Positions 15,925 through 24,414 of a stretch of 64,000 bases of DNA are shown here, piece after piece. The notes under the pieces were generated by a model. That model was not told where the DNA came from, did no database searches, and worked only from the letters and a program-made list of their open reading frames with translations. Numbering within the stretch: position 1 is the stretch's first letter; each line of letters opens with the position of its first letter. The position numbers and the translations under genes are program-made. This stretch comes from an uncultured Fibrobacterota bacterium (lineage in GTDB: Bacteria; Fibrobacterota; Fibrobacteria; Fibrobacterales; Fibrobacteraceae), in the NCBI GenBank assembly GCA_903876665.1, contig CAIRAY010000125.1, forward strand, positions 20,096 to 84,095, written 5' to 3'.

Positions 15925-16851
15925 ATGAAAAATTCACAAACGATTCCTGACTTGCTTGACGCATTGCGCTTTCCCTCCGGCAAATTTCCCCGCGAAACCA
16001 TCGACCAGCTCATCGCCCGTCGCGATGAGGCGACGCCGGCTCTGTTAGCATTGTTCGAAGACCCCGGGACGGTGTTCGAAGATACAATCTATTGTGAAGA
16101 ATTATTGACATCATTTGCCACGTATTTGCTCGCCTATTTTGGCGAAGCCCGTTTTTGCCCTTTGCTGCTCGACCTGATGCGCTACGAAGGCGAGGGCGAT
16201 GATTATGAAGACTATTGGGGCGATCTCATGTTTGAGGACCTTCCCCGCATTTTGGCCTCAGTCTACAATGATGACGCCCAGGCACTTTCGGATTTGGTTC
16301 TGGATCCCGAGGCTCCCCACAACTCACGGTCGACTGTCCTCGATGCCATGTCCATCCTGGTTGCGCAAGGCCGCATGGAGCGTAGCTACTTGCTCCATGT
16401 CATGAAAAAAGTTTATTCCCCCACCGTAGATAACAGCAATAAATTCTTTCTGGTGTCCTTTGTAGGAATTGCGGCCGAGCTGCAAATGCGAGAATTCGAA
16501 TCCGAAGTGCTGGTCCTTTTAAATGGCCAACTCAGCGATTTTGACACCCCCGAAAACTACTTGAAAGAACTCGCTATTCCTCCCGAAGAGGCCCGCAAGA
16601 ATTTTTTTGCCGACCACCATCACCAACCCATCCAGGACATCGAAAAAGACATGGCCTGGTGGCTGGAGCGAGCCCTGGAAGTCGAGGCTGAAGACGAGGA
16701 AGGGGATGAGGGCGCTCCTGAATGGAGCGATACCGATCTGGATAATCTGGCTGCGGGAACCCCGGTGGTGCGCGAAGAACTCAAGGTTGGACGCAACGAC
16801 CTTTGCCCCTGCGGAAGTGGCAAGAAATTCAAGAAATGCTGCGGGGCCTGA
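15925..16851 (+). CDS. DUF1186 domain protein with C-terminal SEC-C zinc motif
   Basis: A 308-aa soluble protein. Residues about 10-220 match the DUF1186 family (HEAT-like helical: [50 protein letters not shown]). After an acidic linker ([15 protein letters not shown]) it ends with the SEC-C motif [19 protein letters not shown], the Cys-rich zinc-binding tail first described in SecA that also occurs on many unrelated proteins. SEC-C tails mediate protein or ribosome contacts in SecA; the role here is unknown. No Shine-Dalgarno precedes the ATG. Confidence 0.85.
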   Translation: MKNSQTIPDLLDALRFPSGKFPRETIDQLIARRDEATPALLALFEDPGTVFEDTIYCEELLTSFATYLLAYFGEARFCPLLLDLMRYEGEGDDYEDYWGDLMFEDLPRILASVYNDDAQALSDLVLDPEAPHNSRSTVLDAMSILVAQGRMERSYLLHVMKKVYSPTVDNSNKFFLVSFVGIAAELQMREFESEVLVLLNGQLSDFDTPENYLKELAIPPEEARKNFFADHHHQPIQDIEKDMAWWLERALEVEAEDEEGDEGAPEWSDTDLDNLAAGTPVVREELKVGRNDLCPCGSGKKFKKCCGA

Positions 16852-16940
16852 GTTTGTTTGTAAGGGAATTGCCCTGGCTATGTTCCCCGGGTTTGCGGCC
16901 ATGCCAAATCTGAACGACCTAGCCGAAGCAGCCTTTCCCC

Positions 16941-17279
16941 ATGCCCGGGACATCGCGCTCCTCGCCATGGAGCATGCGGAACTCCACACCCGCCTTTGAT
17001 TCCGTACTGCAAGAAATCCGCGCACTCGAAGGCGTGGTCTGGGTCCGCGAGCTCGGCTTTGGCCTCAACCGCGCTTTCTCCCGCGAACGCCGGGTGAACG
17101 ACATCGGCACCTATGAGCGCATGTGCGGAATCCATGTTTCCCTCGGCTCCAAACACCCGGTGTATCCCAAGCCCCAGTTCAGCCGGCACAGTACGCGTTT
17201 CCATGTGGACGTGTTCGCCGACACCACAAGCTTTGAGCTCGACGGCGAGGTGGTGTACGCTGAAGGCAAGTGGTTTTAG
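16941..17279 (+). pseudogene. C-terminal remnant of an M29/NicX-like aminopeptidase-fold protein
   Basis: An open frame of 112 codons in which only residues from about 20 onward look protein-like. WVRELGFGLNRAFSRERRVN, GIHVSLGSKHPVY and FHVDVFADTTSFELDGEVVY resemble the C-terminal metal-site region of M29 aminopeptidase/NicX-type hydrolases (ELGxGxNP … HxxLG … FHxD … DGxVV). Families of this type are 350 aa or more, and only 90 nt separate this ORF from the previous gene, so the catalytic N-terminal two thirds are missing. I read it as a deletion remnant; a small stand-alone protein is possible. Family assignment is tentative. Confidence 0.4.
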
Positions 17280-17408
17280 GGGGGGGCCAATCAACAACCC
17301 TTCAAGCACTTCATCCCTTGGTTTGACCCCCTGTCGGTTTTCAGGCAACTACCCTTTTAAAAATTGACTAACATGGGCATCAGCCAGTCACTCTCCAAGG
17401 AGATTCCC

Positions 17409-17837
17409 ATGATCGTTAATTTTCATCCCAAAGAAATTCCCAGCAAGAAGGGCGCGGAAATCATTAGCAAGCTCAATGCCAAGGGCGAGCACAGCGTAAT
17501 CCATGCACTGGACAAAACTCCTGCGGAGTGGCAAGCCATTGTCTCTTCCTCCGAAAAACTGGTATTTGTGGCTCCGGTTTATTGGTGGGCCGCAGGTCAC
17601 GAATTTGACAAATGGGTGCAAGATGTCTTCGCCTATGGCTATGCCTTTAAATACAATGAGGCAGGCGTTCCCGAAGGAATACTCGCAGGCCGGGCCTTTG
17701 AAATGCACCTCACCCATGGCACCCCCATGGGATACGCCGGCGCCATGCAAGAAAACATGAAGACCCGCATTGCCCAGGGTGTTTTTGGATTTTGCAATGC
17801 AACAGTTGACATCCAATTTTACGACCTGCAGGCATAA
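17409..17837 (+). CDS. Compact flavodoxin-like NAD(P)H oxidoreductase
   Basis: A 142-aa protein. The ATG at 17409 has AAGGAGA 7 nt upstream. The segment EKLVFVAPVYWWAAGHEFDKWVQDVFAYGYAF matches the family core (LVFxxPxWWxxxPaxLKxWiDrvfxxGfAf) of the flavodoxin_2/NQO/KefF-type quinone reductases. ILAGRAFEMHLTHGTP follows, as in the family, and the C-terminus ends soon after the last strand. It is shorter than the usual 170-200 aa because the first loop is abbreviated (VNFHPKEIPSKKG in place of the longer FMN phosphate loop). It may bind FMN weakly. It lies within a decayed region but its own frame is intact. Confidence 0.72.
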   Translation: MIVNFHPKEIPSKKGAEIISKLNAKGEHSVIHALDKTPAEWQAIVSSSEKLVFVAPVYWWAAGHEFDKWVQDVFAYGYAFKYNEAGVPEGILAGRAFEMHLTHGTPMGYAGAMQENMKTRIAQGVFGFCNATVDIQFYDLQA

Positions 17838-17895
17838 TGCTGCCTATGGCCGATATCGTAGATGGTAAATAGATTTAGTAGTTCTTTATGACTGT

Positions 17896-17979
17896 GTCAT
17901 GCCCGGCACGGGCATCACAGAGTTCAGGTAGATGGACGGTGATGCCCGTGCCGGGCATGACCAAAGGGCGGGCATGACA
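17896..17979 (+). repeat. Interspersed palindromic repeat (GTCATGCCCGGCACGGGCATCAC type)
   Basis: GTCATGCCCGGCACGGGCATCAC (17896-17918) is the exact inverse of the arm at 17939-17961, with a 20-nt loop, forming a 23-bp stem. A half-unit AAAGGGCGGGCATGAC follows (17965-17979). An almost identical palindrome occurs at 30492-30558, and the half-unit is the reverse complement of the 17-bp tandem repeat at the right edge of the window. Confidence 0.85.
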
Positions 17980-18035
17980 GATTCGGGTCGCAAAATTTTC
18001 GACGACGCCAATGAATTCAAAACCAGGGGAAAACT

Positions 18036-18691
18036 ATGAACGAAAAACAAATGGTGGCGCCAGACAACACTGCAGTGAGGGTCGCTTTGTGGCGGGCTTT
18101 GCACCTGGAGGCAGATTCTTTGCCCCATGTGTTCGAAGACCCTGTCGGCTTGAAACTCGTTTCTCCAGACCCTGACTGGCGCAGTCGCCCGGATATGAGC
18201 CCCTTCACGCGGGCTTTCCGTGCCTCAATCGTGGGTCGCGCCCGCTTCGTCGAAGACCTCGTTGCGGAACAAGCGGCTCAAGGCGTAACTCAGTATGTTA
18301 TTCTTGGCGCGGGTCTGGACACATTTGCCCAGCGACGCCCGGCCCTCAGGCATGGAAGCGCCAGCGCCTCCTCGATCTCGGCCTGGGCATCCCATCGTTC
18401 CTGCGGCTCGTGCCAGTCAACTTTGAGACGGGCGAGGCGTGGTGGGAACAGGTGGCTTCTTCGGGTTTTGACTCCGGAAAACCGGCGAACGCAGAGACTC
18501 TGCGCAAGGTAGCGACCCTCGCTCCGGGTTCAACCTTCGTCATGTCGTATATTCTTCCCATCGAACTTGCTGATCCAGAGGTCCGTCCCGGGATCGAGCG
18601 GGCAGTGGCGGGCGCGCGGGCAAACGGAACGCCCTTCCTCAGCTTCTTCACTCCGGCCTTCGCCCGCCGAACAATTCCGAGGAATTGTTAG
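18036..18691 (+). pseudogene. Broken SAM-dependent methyltransferase (LCM / TIGR00027 type)
   Basis: The first about 105 codons encode the N-terminus of a leucine-carboxyl-methyltransferase-like protein (VALWRALHLEADSLPHVFED, VTQYVILGAGLDTFAQRRPAL). The frame then shifts near 18350: homology resumes in another frame with QAWKRQRLLDLGLGIPSFLR and continues through VNFETGEAWWEQVASSGFDS and ETLRKVATLAPGSTFVMSYI to FLSFFTP, then ends abruptly. Compared with the family, a segment containing the acidic SAM-ribose strand is missing at the shift. A second segment of about 15 residues (usually VVASTGVSMYLTxE) is missing in frame between GKPA and NAETL, and the C-terminus is lost. Three lesions make it non-functional. 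Confidence 0.8.
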
Positions 18692-18754
18692 TGGCGAAGA
18701 CTTAATCCAACCATCATTGAACCCGGCAATCCTATCAAATCCCCTAGGGTTTGC

Positions 18755-18760
18755 TAAGAT
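18755..18760 (+). promoter_or_regulatory. -10-like TAAGAT before exosortase K
   Basis: TAAGAT ends 7 nt before the ATG at 18768; no Shine-Dalgarno. Same spacing as other putative leaderless genes here. Confidence 0.3.
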
Positions 18761-18767
18761 TATGCCT

Positions 18768-19292
18768 ATGCCCCATCGGAACAGCGCAACCAAAGCCACA
18801 CTCTTCAAAGGGTTGATGCTTTTGACCCTCCTGGGTGCTGGCAAGTATTCCTTGCGCGCGATGAAGCCCGAGTATGTGAAGGGTATTTTGGGGTACTTTG
18901 CCCAGATCCTGGAGGCCACCTTGGGAATTCCCTTCCATTGGGTGGCCGGGTCGGGGTTTCGCAATGATGCGTTGCATGTGGTCATCGATCACAGCTGTGT
19001 GGGCTCCGGATTTTTTATGCTCCTAGTGGCACTGGGTCTGTGGCATTTGCCCTTGGGCAATTTCCGTCGTGCCCTGCTGATTTCGCCTCTGCTCCTGCTT
19101 GTTGCTGCCTGCACCACCCTGGTGGTAAACTCCGTTCGCCTGGTGGTGGTCTTCTTTTTTTTCACCCGGTTTCCGTTCTGGGAAACCCGCCTGGAAATAT
19201 TGCACATCGCGACCGGAGTTTTTCTTTTTGCAACCTCCCTAATCGCCTATCACGCCTTGCTCATTCACCTGTTTAAAAAGAGCCCCGCATGA
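18768..19292 (+). CDS. xrtK: Exosortase K
   Basis: A 174-aa integral membrane transpeptidase-like protein of the exosortase/archaeosortase family. Catalytic elements are visible: Cys in VIDHSCVGSGFFMLL, Arg in TTLVVNSVRLVVVFFFF and His in EILHIATGVFLF, each at the edge of a hydrophobic helix. About five transmembrane segments. The short length and the adjacent MSEP-CTERM gene fit exosortase K (TIGR04287), a dedicated one-target exosortase. The ATG at 18768 is chosen from the promoter spacing; an ATG at 18762 is in frame. Its TGA overlaps the ATG of the target gene. It presumably cleaves the target at the SEP motif in the inner membrane. Confidence 0.85.
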   Translation: MPHRNSATKATLFKGLMLLTLLGAGKYSLRAMKPEYVKGILGYFAQILEATLGIPFHWVAGSGFRNDALHVVIDHSCVGSGFFMLLVALGLWHLPLGNFRRALLISPLLLLVAACTTLVVNSVRLVVVFFFFTRFPFWETRLEILHIATGVFLFATSLIAYHALLIHLFKKSPA

Positions 19293-22075
19293 AACACATA
19301 AACTCTCCATTTTGGATTCTCTATTCCATTCTGGCTCCGCTCCTTGTCCTGCTTGCCATTTTTGGGGACTCGCTTTATACCATTTTCACCGAGCTGACCC
19401 AGCCAGGGCAACACGCCTGGATTAGCTTATTTGCCTTAATGGGCACCTATTTGACGGGCATTTCGCTATATGGACTCCATTGCCTCCGCAAGGATCGTAA
19501 CATTCCGTGGCAGAGTGGTTTGGGAGTGTTGCTAATCCACGCCATCCTCCTTTTTCTGTTTGTCTACTTTGCCGATACCCTGGTGCCCAGAACCATTCCC
19601 CAATGGATTTTGAGCAGTGGGGACCTGTGTCGCTACGCCTTTACCTTCGGCATGCCCGGAGCCGTCTGGGGATTACTGGCCCTAGTGGACGCCCAGGCCC
19701 GCAAAGAGTTTTTCAAAGGCAACATCAAGCTTCGCCCCCTCCCCTTGGTTTTACTCTTTGGCGTTCCATTGAGTTTATATGTTGTTTTCACCATCGGAAT
19801 GCCTCTTTTGGGTCAGGCATCCTTCCCTATGATTGAAATTCTTTTACCGGTTGGATTGGTCCTCGGGGTACTGGGCTTTCTTTTTGGACTTGTTTCGGTT
19901 CTTTATCATTTAGTTACACGCAAAACGCTCAGTTCTCGGGTCACCTTCTGGCTATTTAAATTTCCAGCCTTGCTAGGTTTCCCAATCCTGGGTCTCTTCA
20001 TCAATGGAAAAATGGGTGGTGTCTTTGGTGATTTTTCAAGTCCACTATTTTATATTCTTACTGGGGCGAGCGGAATTCTCTTTTTGATTCCTCTCACGGG
20101 CTCGGGCATCCAAGCTCAAACCATATTCTGGCTACGCTCCCTTTCCATCACATTCCTGGGATTCTTCTTTCTCCTCTTTCTGCCCTTCCTTCCCCTGTCG
20201 GTCTTTGCCGTGATATTTATCGGCACGGGATTTTTGATGCTGGCTCCGCTGATCGCCATGATGTTTGCAGGCCAAAGGCTGTATCTTGATTTTATCGCTA
20301 TTAAAGATCAATATTCAACAATCCGCGCCAGCCTGCTCCTGTTCTCCGGAATGGTTGTTTTGCCTTTGATCTTGACGCTCAACAACCTACAGGACCGTCG
20401 CATTTTTCAAGGAATGCTGGACCATGTTTTCGATTCCCCAGACCATTCGATTGAGCTTGCAGCTGGGGACTTGGGCTCCATTGTCAAAGGGCTCCAGTCC
20501 CTTTCGGCCATGCAAAACAATAGGGGTTGGTTTTCCGGAGGAAGCTCCTACACCCCCTATTTGACTCCTTATTATAACTGGCTCGTTTTTGATAATATGA
20601 ATTTGCCGACAGAAAAATTGCGGGTGTTGAATGAAATCTTCCGTAACCTCCCGGGGGAAGAATCCCCGAACCGCCCGCGCCCTTGGACCGGTGGGGGAAA
20701 GGTGTCCATTGCACAAAGCTCCGTGCAGTGGAAAACCGCAAATGAATCCAGGATACAACTGATCCTTAAAAATGAACTATCCTCGCAGCAGGAATTCCGC
20801 AGTCGCATCCAGTTGCCTGCAGATGCCTTTATCAGCGGATATTCGCTGACCATTAATGGAATCGACAAGGAGGGCTTACTGGTTGAGCGCAAAGCGGCAA
20901 CATGGGTTTATCAGCAGATTTTGAACGAGAACCGCGACCCCGGATTGCTTCGCTATTTGCCGGGTAGCCCAGACCTGGAGCTCCGCATATTCCCCTTCTC
21001 CGGCAATCAAATCCGCTATTCCGGTCTGAGCGTTCTTCACAATGGTCCCATTCAAATTCAATTGGACAGCACTACGATCCAAATTGATGGAGACTCTGCG
21101 GCGCGCACTTTGGAATTCCCGGGCCTCGGCGCTGTGATCCCCTCGTCCAGAATAGACCAATTACCGCGAGCCCTTCTGCCTCGGCGTTTCCATTTGATCC
21201 TGGATGCCTCGGAAAATGCCAAGGCAGGGCAATTGCTACGAGTGGCCCAGGTGGACACATTCTTAGCCAGGAACCCGGGGACTCCTTCTTTTTTGGCCAT
21301 GAATTTCCGAGGCAAGCAATTGTCGGAAAAAACTTGGAAACAAGAATACCTGGACTTCCCTAAAGAAGGTGGCCTTTTTCTGGAGCGGGCAATTCGAAAT
21401 TCTTTGGTGAATGCATATAAAATATCACGAGACACCCTTCCCCGCCTAGTGCTGTTTTCCGACCGCAAAGTATTCCCTGTCCTTAAAAACGACCTTGCTA
21501 AATTTGCCATTACCCAAGGAGGAGATGCCTGTATTTTTGTCATGAACAGTCGCGGAGAGCTCTGGCAAAAGCGCCTGAATGGCGATTCCCTACAAAGAAT
21601 CGAGAAGCTCCCCGACCTCGATAGCTCTGCCATTTTTACCAACCAGGAAAACCTACGCTTTGCGCTCCCCTTGCATCAAGGTAGCGTACTTTTGCCCTTT
21701 GTTCCCCCAAGCCTGGCTTCGCAAGCGCAGGCAACGAACGCCCCCGCCTGGGATGCCGCAGCCCGCCTAGCCCTGTTGGATTTGCAGGACGCCATTTTTC
21801 CGCGCAAGCAATGGAAAAACCTCGTACAACAAAGTTTTGCCCAACACGTGCTTATGCCCTCCACGGCTTTTATAGTAGTGGAAAATCCTGCACAGGAAAA
21901 GGCTCTTCTGCAAAAGCAAAAGGATGTGCTCAAAGCCAACGCCAATCTTGAAATTGATGCTCAGGAAAGCCAAATGTCCGAGCCGGAATTTTGGATTCTG
22001 CTTGCGGTGGCGGTGGCGTCTCTGCTGTGGCAAGGCAGATCGCGCCTTACTGGTAAATCCGTAACCAGCGGGTAG
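19289..22075 (+). CDS. MSEP-CTERM sorting-domain membrane protein (exosortase K target)
   Basis: A 928-aa protein. Roughly ten hydrophobic helices fill residues 1-370. A periplasmic region follows with a VIT-like domain (about 480-610: ESRIQLILKNELSSQQEF, FISGYSLTINGIDKEGLLVE, AATWVYQQILNENRDPGLL, ELRIFPFSGNQIRYSG), then a beta-propeller or VWA-like stretch. The C-terminus (about 895-928) is a tripartite sorting signal: MSEPEFW, a hydrophobic helix LLAVAVASLLW, and basic QGRSR. This is the MSEP-CTERM arrangement (TIGR04286), always encoded beside exosortase K. Its last 29 nt overlap the convergent lipoprotein gene. Confidence 0.87.
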   Translation: MKHINSPFWILYSILAPLLVLLAIFGDSLYTIFTELTQPGQHAWISLFALMGTYLTGISLYGLHCLRKDRNIPWQSGLGVLLIHAILLFLFVYFADTLVPRTIPQWILSSGDLCRYAFTFGMPGAVWGLLALVDAQARKEFFKGNIKLRPLPLVLLFGVPLSLYVVFTIGMPLLGQASFPMIEILLPVGLVLGVLGFLFGLVSVLYHLVTRKTLSSRVTFWLFKFPALLGFPILGLFINGKMGGVFGDFSSPLFYILTGASGILFLIPLTGSGIQAQTIFWLRSLSITFLGFFFLLFLPFLPLSVFAVIFIGTGFLMLAPLIAMMFAGQRLYLDFIAIKDQYSTIRASLLLFSGMVVLPLILTLNNLQDRRIFQGMLDHVFDSPDHSIELAAGDLGSIVKGLQSLSAMQNNRGWFSGGSSYTPYLTPYYNWLVFDNMNLPTEKLRVLNEIFRNLPGEESPNRPRPWTGGGKVSIAQSSVQWKTANESRIQLILKNELSSQQEFRSRIQLPADAFISGYSLTINGIDKEGLLVERKAATWVYQQILNENRDPGLLRYLPGSPDLELRIFPFSGNQIRYSGLSVLHNGPIQIQLDSTTIQIDGDSAARTLEFPGLGAVIPSSRIDQLPRALLPRRFHLILDASENAKAGQLLRVAQVDTFLARNPGTPSFLAMNFRGKQLSEKTWKQEYLDFPKEGGLFLERAIRNSLVNAYKISRDTLPRLVLFSDRKVFPVLKNDLAKFAITQGGDACIFVMNSRGELWQKRLNGDSLQRIEKLPDLDSSAIFTNQENLRFALPLHQGSVLLPFVPPSLASQAQATNAPAWDAAARLALLDLQDAIFPRKQWKNLVQQSFAQHVLMPSTAFIVVENPAQEKALLQKQKDVLKANANLEIDAQESQMSEPEFWILLAVAVASLLWQGRSRLTGKSVTSG

Positions 22076-22883
22076 TGTCGGCAAATTGGGTTTGGATCCA
22101 ATGCCGGTGTGCATCGTAATTGCGAACCAAAGTGGAGGATTCTTTTGGTGAGAGCGTTCGCTGGGTTTGCAGGCTGTCAAAGTCCGTGTAGGTGCGCCAT
22201 TCTTCGGAATATTGTGAATCGGATTCTACCTTGCTCCGGCAATATAGGGGAAGCTCTCCGCGCATTTTGCAGTTCTCCTGTGCGTAGGTACGCCAGTTCC
22301 CTGCCGAGTCCAGGACCTGATTTCGTGTCAGGCGGGTACCAGTGCCCCGGGCGGTCAAGGTGCGGCTCCTGATGCGTCCAAACTCTTGTAGCCATAGGGT
22401 ATCCGAATATGCGAGGGTGTCCCGGCCATAGCGAAGGAATCGGGCAAAAACCCATGCATGCTGGGCAGAATCCCATTGGTAGGTGGACTCCGCCAAGGCT
22501 TTTCCTTTGGAGTCCGTAACCCAAACCCGACGCGCATTCAGGCGACAGGTGTCTTGTTCGCAATCTTTGCGGATTTCAACGCGGCGGAATGGTTCCGGAT
22601 ACTCCATTCGATAGTCCAGCGCCAAAGGGGGCTTCTCTGGATCGGTCAATTGGAAATATTGCTTGGCCGTGTCTTGGCCCACAGCGTTGTATTGGTATTT
22701 CATGCGAAACTGAGGAACCCATTTACCTGATACAGGATCCTTTGACTCCACAATGATTTCGCGCAGCAAGGCATTGGCGGGGTGGTCTACAAGGTCCTGT
22801 TTTGCGCATGAAAATATAGCGAGCAAGGCAATAGCGGCAAGCCGTGAAAAAGGAAAGGGTCTTTTGGGAGTTTGGTCCGCCAT
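22047..22883 (-). CDS. Lipoprotein of unknown function
   Basis: A 278-aa protein with a signal peptide (PFSRLAAIALLAIFSC, lipobox AIFSC). Several repeated strand pairs of the form YxWDSxxHAWVFARFLRYGRDTL, WLQEFGRIRSRTLT, DSAGNWRTYAQENC and NYDAHRHWIQTQFADTTRW resemble RHS/YD-like or MORN-type antiparallel repeats, similar to secreted proteins that describe text-like N-W strands. No known family named. It overlaps the MSEP-CTERM gene tail-to-tail by 29 nt; no terminator separates them. Confidence 0.68.
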   Translation of the reverse strand: MADQTPKRPFPFSRLAAIALLAIFSCAKQDLVDHPANALLREIIVESKDPVSGKWVPQFRMKYQYNAVGQDTAKQYFQLTDPEKPPLALDYRMEYPEPFRRVEIRKDCEQDTCRLNARRVWVTDSKGKALAESTYQWDSAQHAWVFARFLRYGRDTLAYSDTLWLQEFGRIRSRTLTARGTGTRLTRNQVLDSAGNWRTYAQENCKMRGELPLYCRSKVESDSQYSEEWRTYTDFDSLQTQRTLSPKESSTLVRNYDAHRHWIQTQFADTTRWLRIYQ

Positions 22884-22953
22884 TTACCGAAATGTAGAAG
22901 ATTTGGTTGTGTTCTTTCACGGGTATCTTGCGGAATACGGGCAAATTTTGTGG

Positions 22954-22959
22954 TATAAT
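22954..22959 (+). promoter_or_regulatory. Consensus -10 TATAAT 6 nt before ATG
   Basis: A perfect TATAAT ends 6 nt before the ATG at 22966. TTGCGG 20 bp upstream is a poor -35. The transcript would start at or within one or two bases of the ATG. Confidence 0.45.
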
Positions 22960-22965
22960 CGTCCC

Positions 22966-24390
22966 ATGTACATTGATATTTGGACCCTAATCGCATTCCT
23001 GATCTCTGCTTCAGTACTGGTAGGATTGTTAATCTGGATGCACAAGCGCGATCTGACGGGCAAGAACGAAAGACTGGAAATGCTTTCCCAGGTCTATGCC
23101 ACCACCACCGAAGCGGTGTCCATCACCCGCCTGGCCGATGGGGTGTTTGTCGATGTCAATAATGTCCTTTTGGTGCTTACCGGCTACGCTCGGGAAGAGC
23201 TCCTGGGAAATTCAACCATCACCGTGAATTTATGGGCAAATGTCAAGGACCGTAGTGCATTTGTGGGTGCATTGTTGGAAAAGGGCGAATGTATAAACAA
23301 GGAATTCGAATTTAGATGCAAAGATGGAAGTCTAATCTTGGGTTTGATTTCAGGACGGATTGTTCCGATTCGGGGAACACCCCATATTGTGAGTATGATC
23401 CGTGATATCACGGAGCGCAAACAAGCCCAAATTGCTTTGCAAGAAAGCGAAGAGCTATATCGCTCCATTCTCAATGCTTTTCCCGATGATATTACCATTA
23501 CGGATCTTCAGGGGAAGCTTCTGGTGACATCCCCTGCAGCCCACTTGGTATTTGGCTATGAGCCAAATTATGACTATTCTCAAATGACGATTGCCGATTT
23601 TATCGTACCGGCAGATCTTGCGCGTGCACGCGAAAATATTCGTCGCATGCATGACGGAACATACGTGGGTCCCAATGATTATCATGGGTTGCGCCACGAT
23701 CGGACGATTATCGATATCGAGGTGAATAGCGGGTTGATTCATGATGCCGATGGAAAGCCCAGGAGAATGGTGTTTATTGTACGCGATATTTCCGAGCGCA
23801 AGCTGGCTGCGAAAAAAATTCAAGATTTGGTGCGCCAATTGGAGATTGAAAAGCTACATGCAGAGTCCATTGCCATGACCGATGGGCTCACCGGCCTTGC
23901 GAACCGCAGATACTTTGATGAAGCGTTGCAACGCGAATTCTACCGGATGAAACGTTCCGGTGCCCCCTTTTCTTTGATTCTTTTAGATATCGATAATTTC
24001 AAAAAGTACAATGACTCCTATGGCCATGTCCTGGGAGACGAATGTTTGCGGAGGGTCGCCACCACTTTGCAAATGGTCGTGGGGCGCGTGCCCGATATTT
24101 TGGCACGCTATGGTGGGGAGGAATTTGTGATAATCTTGCCTGCCACAGATGCCCAAGGGGCGGTAACACTTGCCGAACGGATTCGTAGCTCCATTGAGGA
24201 TCTTGCCATACCGCATCGATTATCGGACCCCCAATGGGTCACCATTAGTCTTGGGGTGATCTCTGCAACCGCGACCATCGAACTCAATGAACCCAAAGAC
24301 GTGGTAACCCTGGCGGACCGGGGGCTTTACCTCGCCAAGTCTTCAGGCCGCAATTGTGTTCGGCTCGGCAACGGCCGGGCATCTGCGTGA
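22966..24390 (+). CDS. Membrane PAS-PAS-GGDEF diguanylate cyclase
   Basis: A 474-aa protein: one N-terminal transmembrane helix (about 5-25), PAS domain 1 (about 45-150; VFVDVNNVLLVLTGYAREEL, IVPIRGTPHIVSMIRDITER), PAS domain 2 (about 165-285; ESEELYRSILNAFPDDITIT, VFIVRDISERKLA) and a GGDEF domain (about 305-470; TDGLTGLANRRYFDEAL, GGEEF signature in ILARYGGEEFVI). An RxxD inhibitory site (RVPD) lies five residues before GGEEF, so c-di-GMP synthesis with feedback inhibition is expected. The ATG at 22966 is directly after a TATAAT and lacks a Shine-Dalgarno. The next gene is convergent, 24 nt away. Confidence 0.9.
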   Translation: MYIDIWTLIAFLISASVLVGLLIWMHKRDLTGKNERLEMLSQVYATTTEAVSITRLADGVFVDVNNVLLVLTGYAREELLGNSTITVNLWANVKDRSAFVGALLEKGECINKEFEFRCKDGSLILGLISGRIVPIRGTPHIVSMIRDITERKQAQIALQESEELYRSILNAFPDDITITDLQGKLLVTSPAAHLVFGYEPNYDYSQMTIADFIVPADLARARENIRRMHDGTYVGPNDYHGLRHDRTIIDIEVNSGLIHDADGKPRRMVFIVRDISERKLAAKKIQDLVRQLEIEKLHAESIAMTDGLTGLANRRYFDEALQREFYRMKRSGAPFSLILLDIDNFKKYNDSYGHVLGDECLRRVATTLQMVVGRVPDILARYGGEEFVIILPATDAQGAVTLAERIRSSIEDLAIPHRLSDPQWVTISLGVISATATIELNEPKDVVTLADRGLYLAKSSGRNCVRLGNGRASA

Positions 24391-24414
24391 GTGAAGCCCT
24401 TGGCGTTTTGGGGC

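Noticed and set aside
16607..16999. A plus-strand frame bridging the end of the DUF1186 gene and the next region
   Set aside because: Its first two thirds are out-of-frame translation of the DUF1186 gene; no ribosome site or motif.
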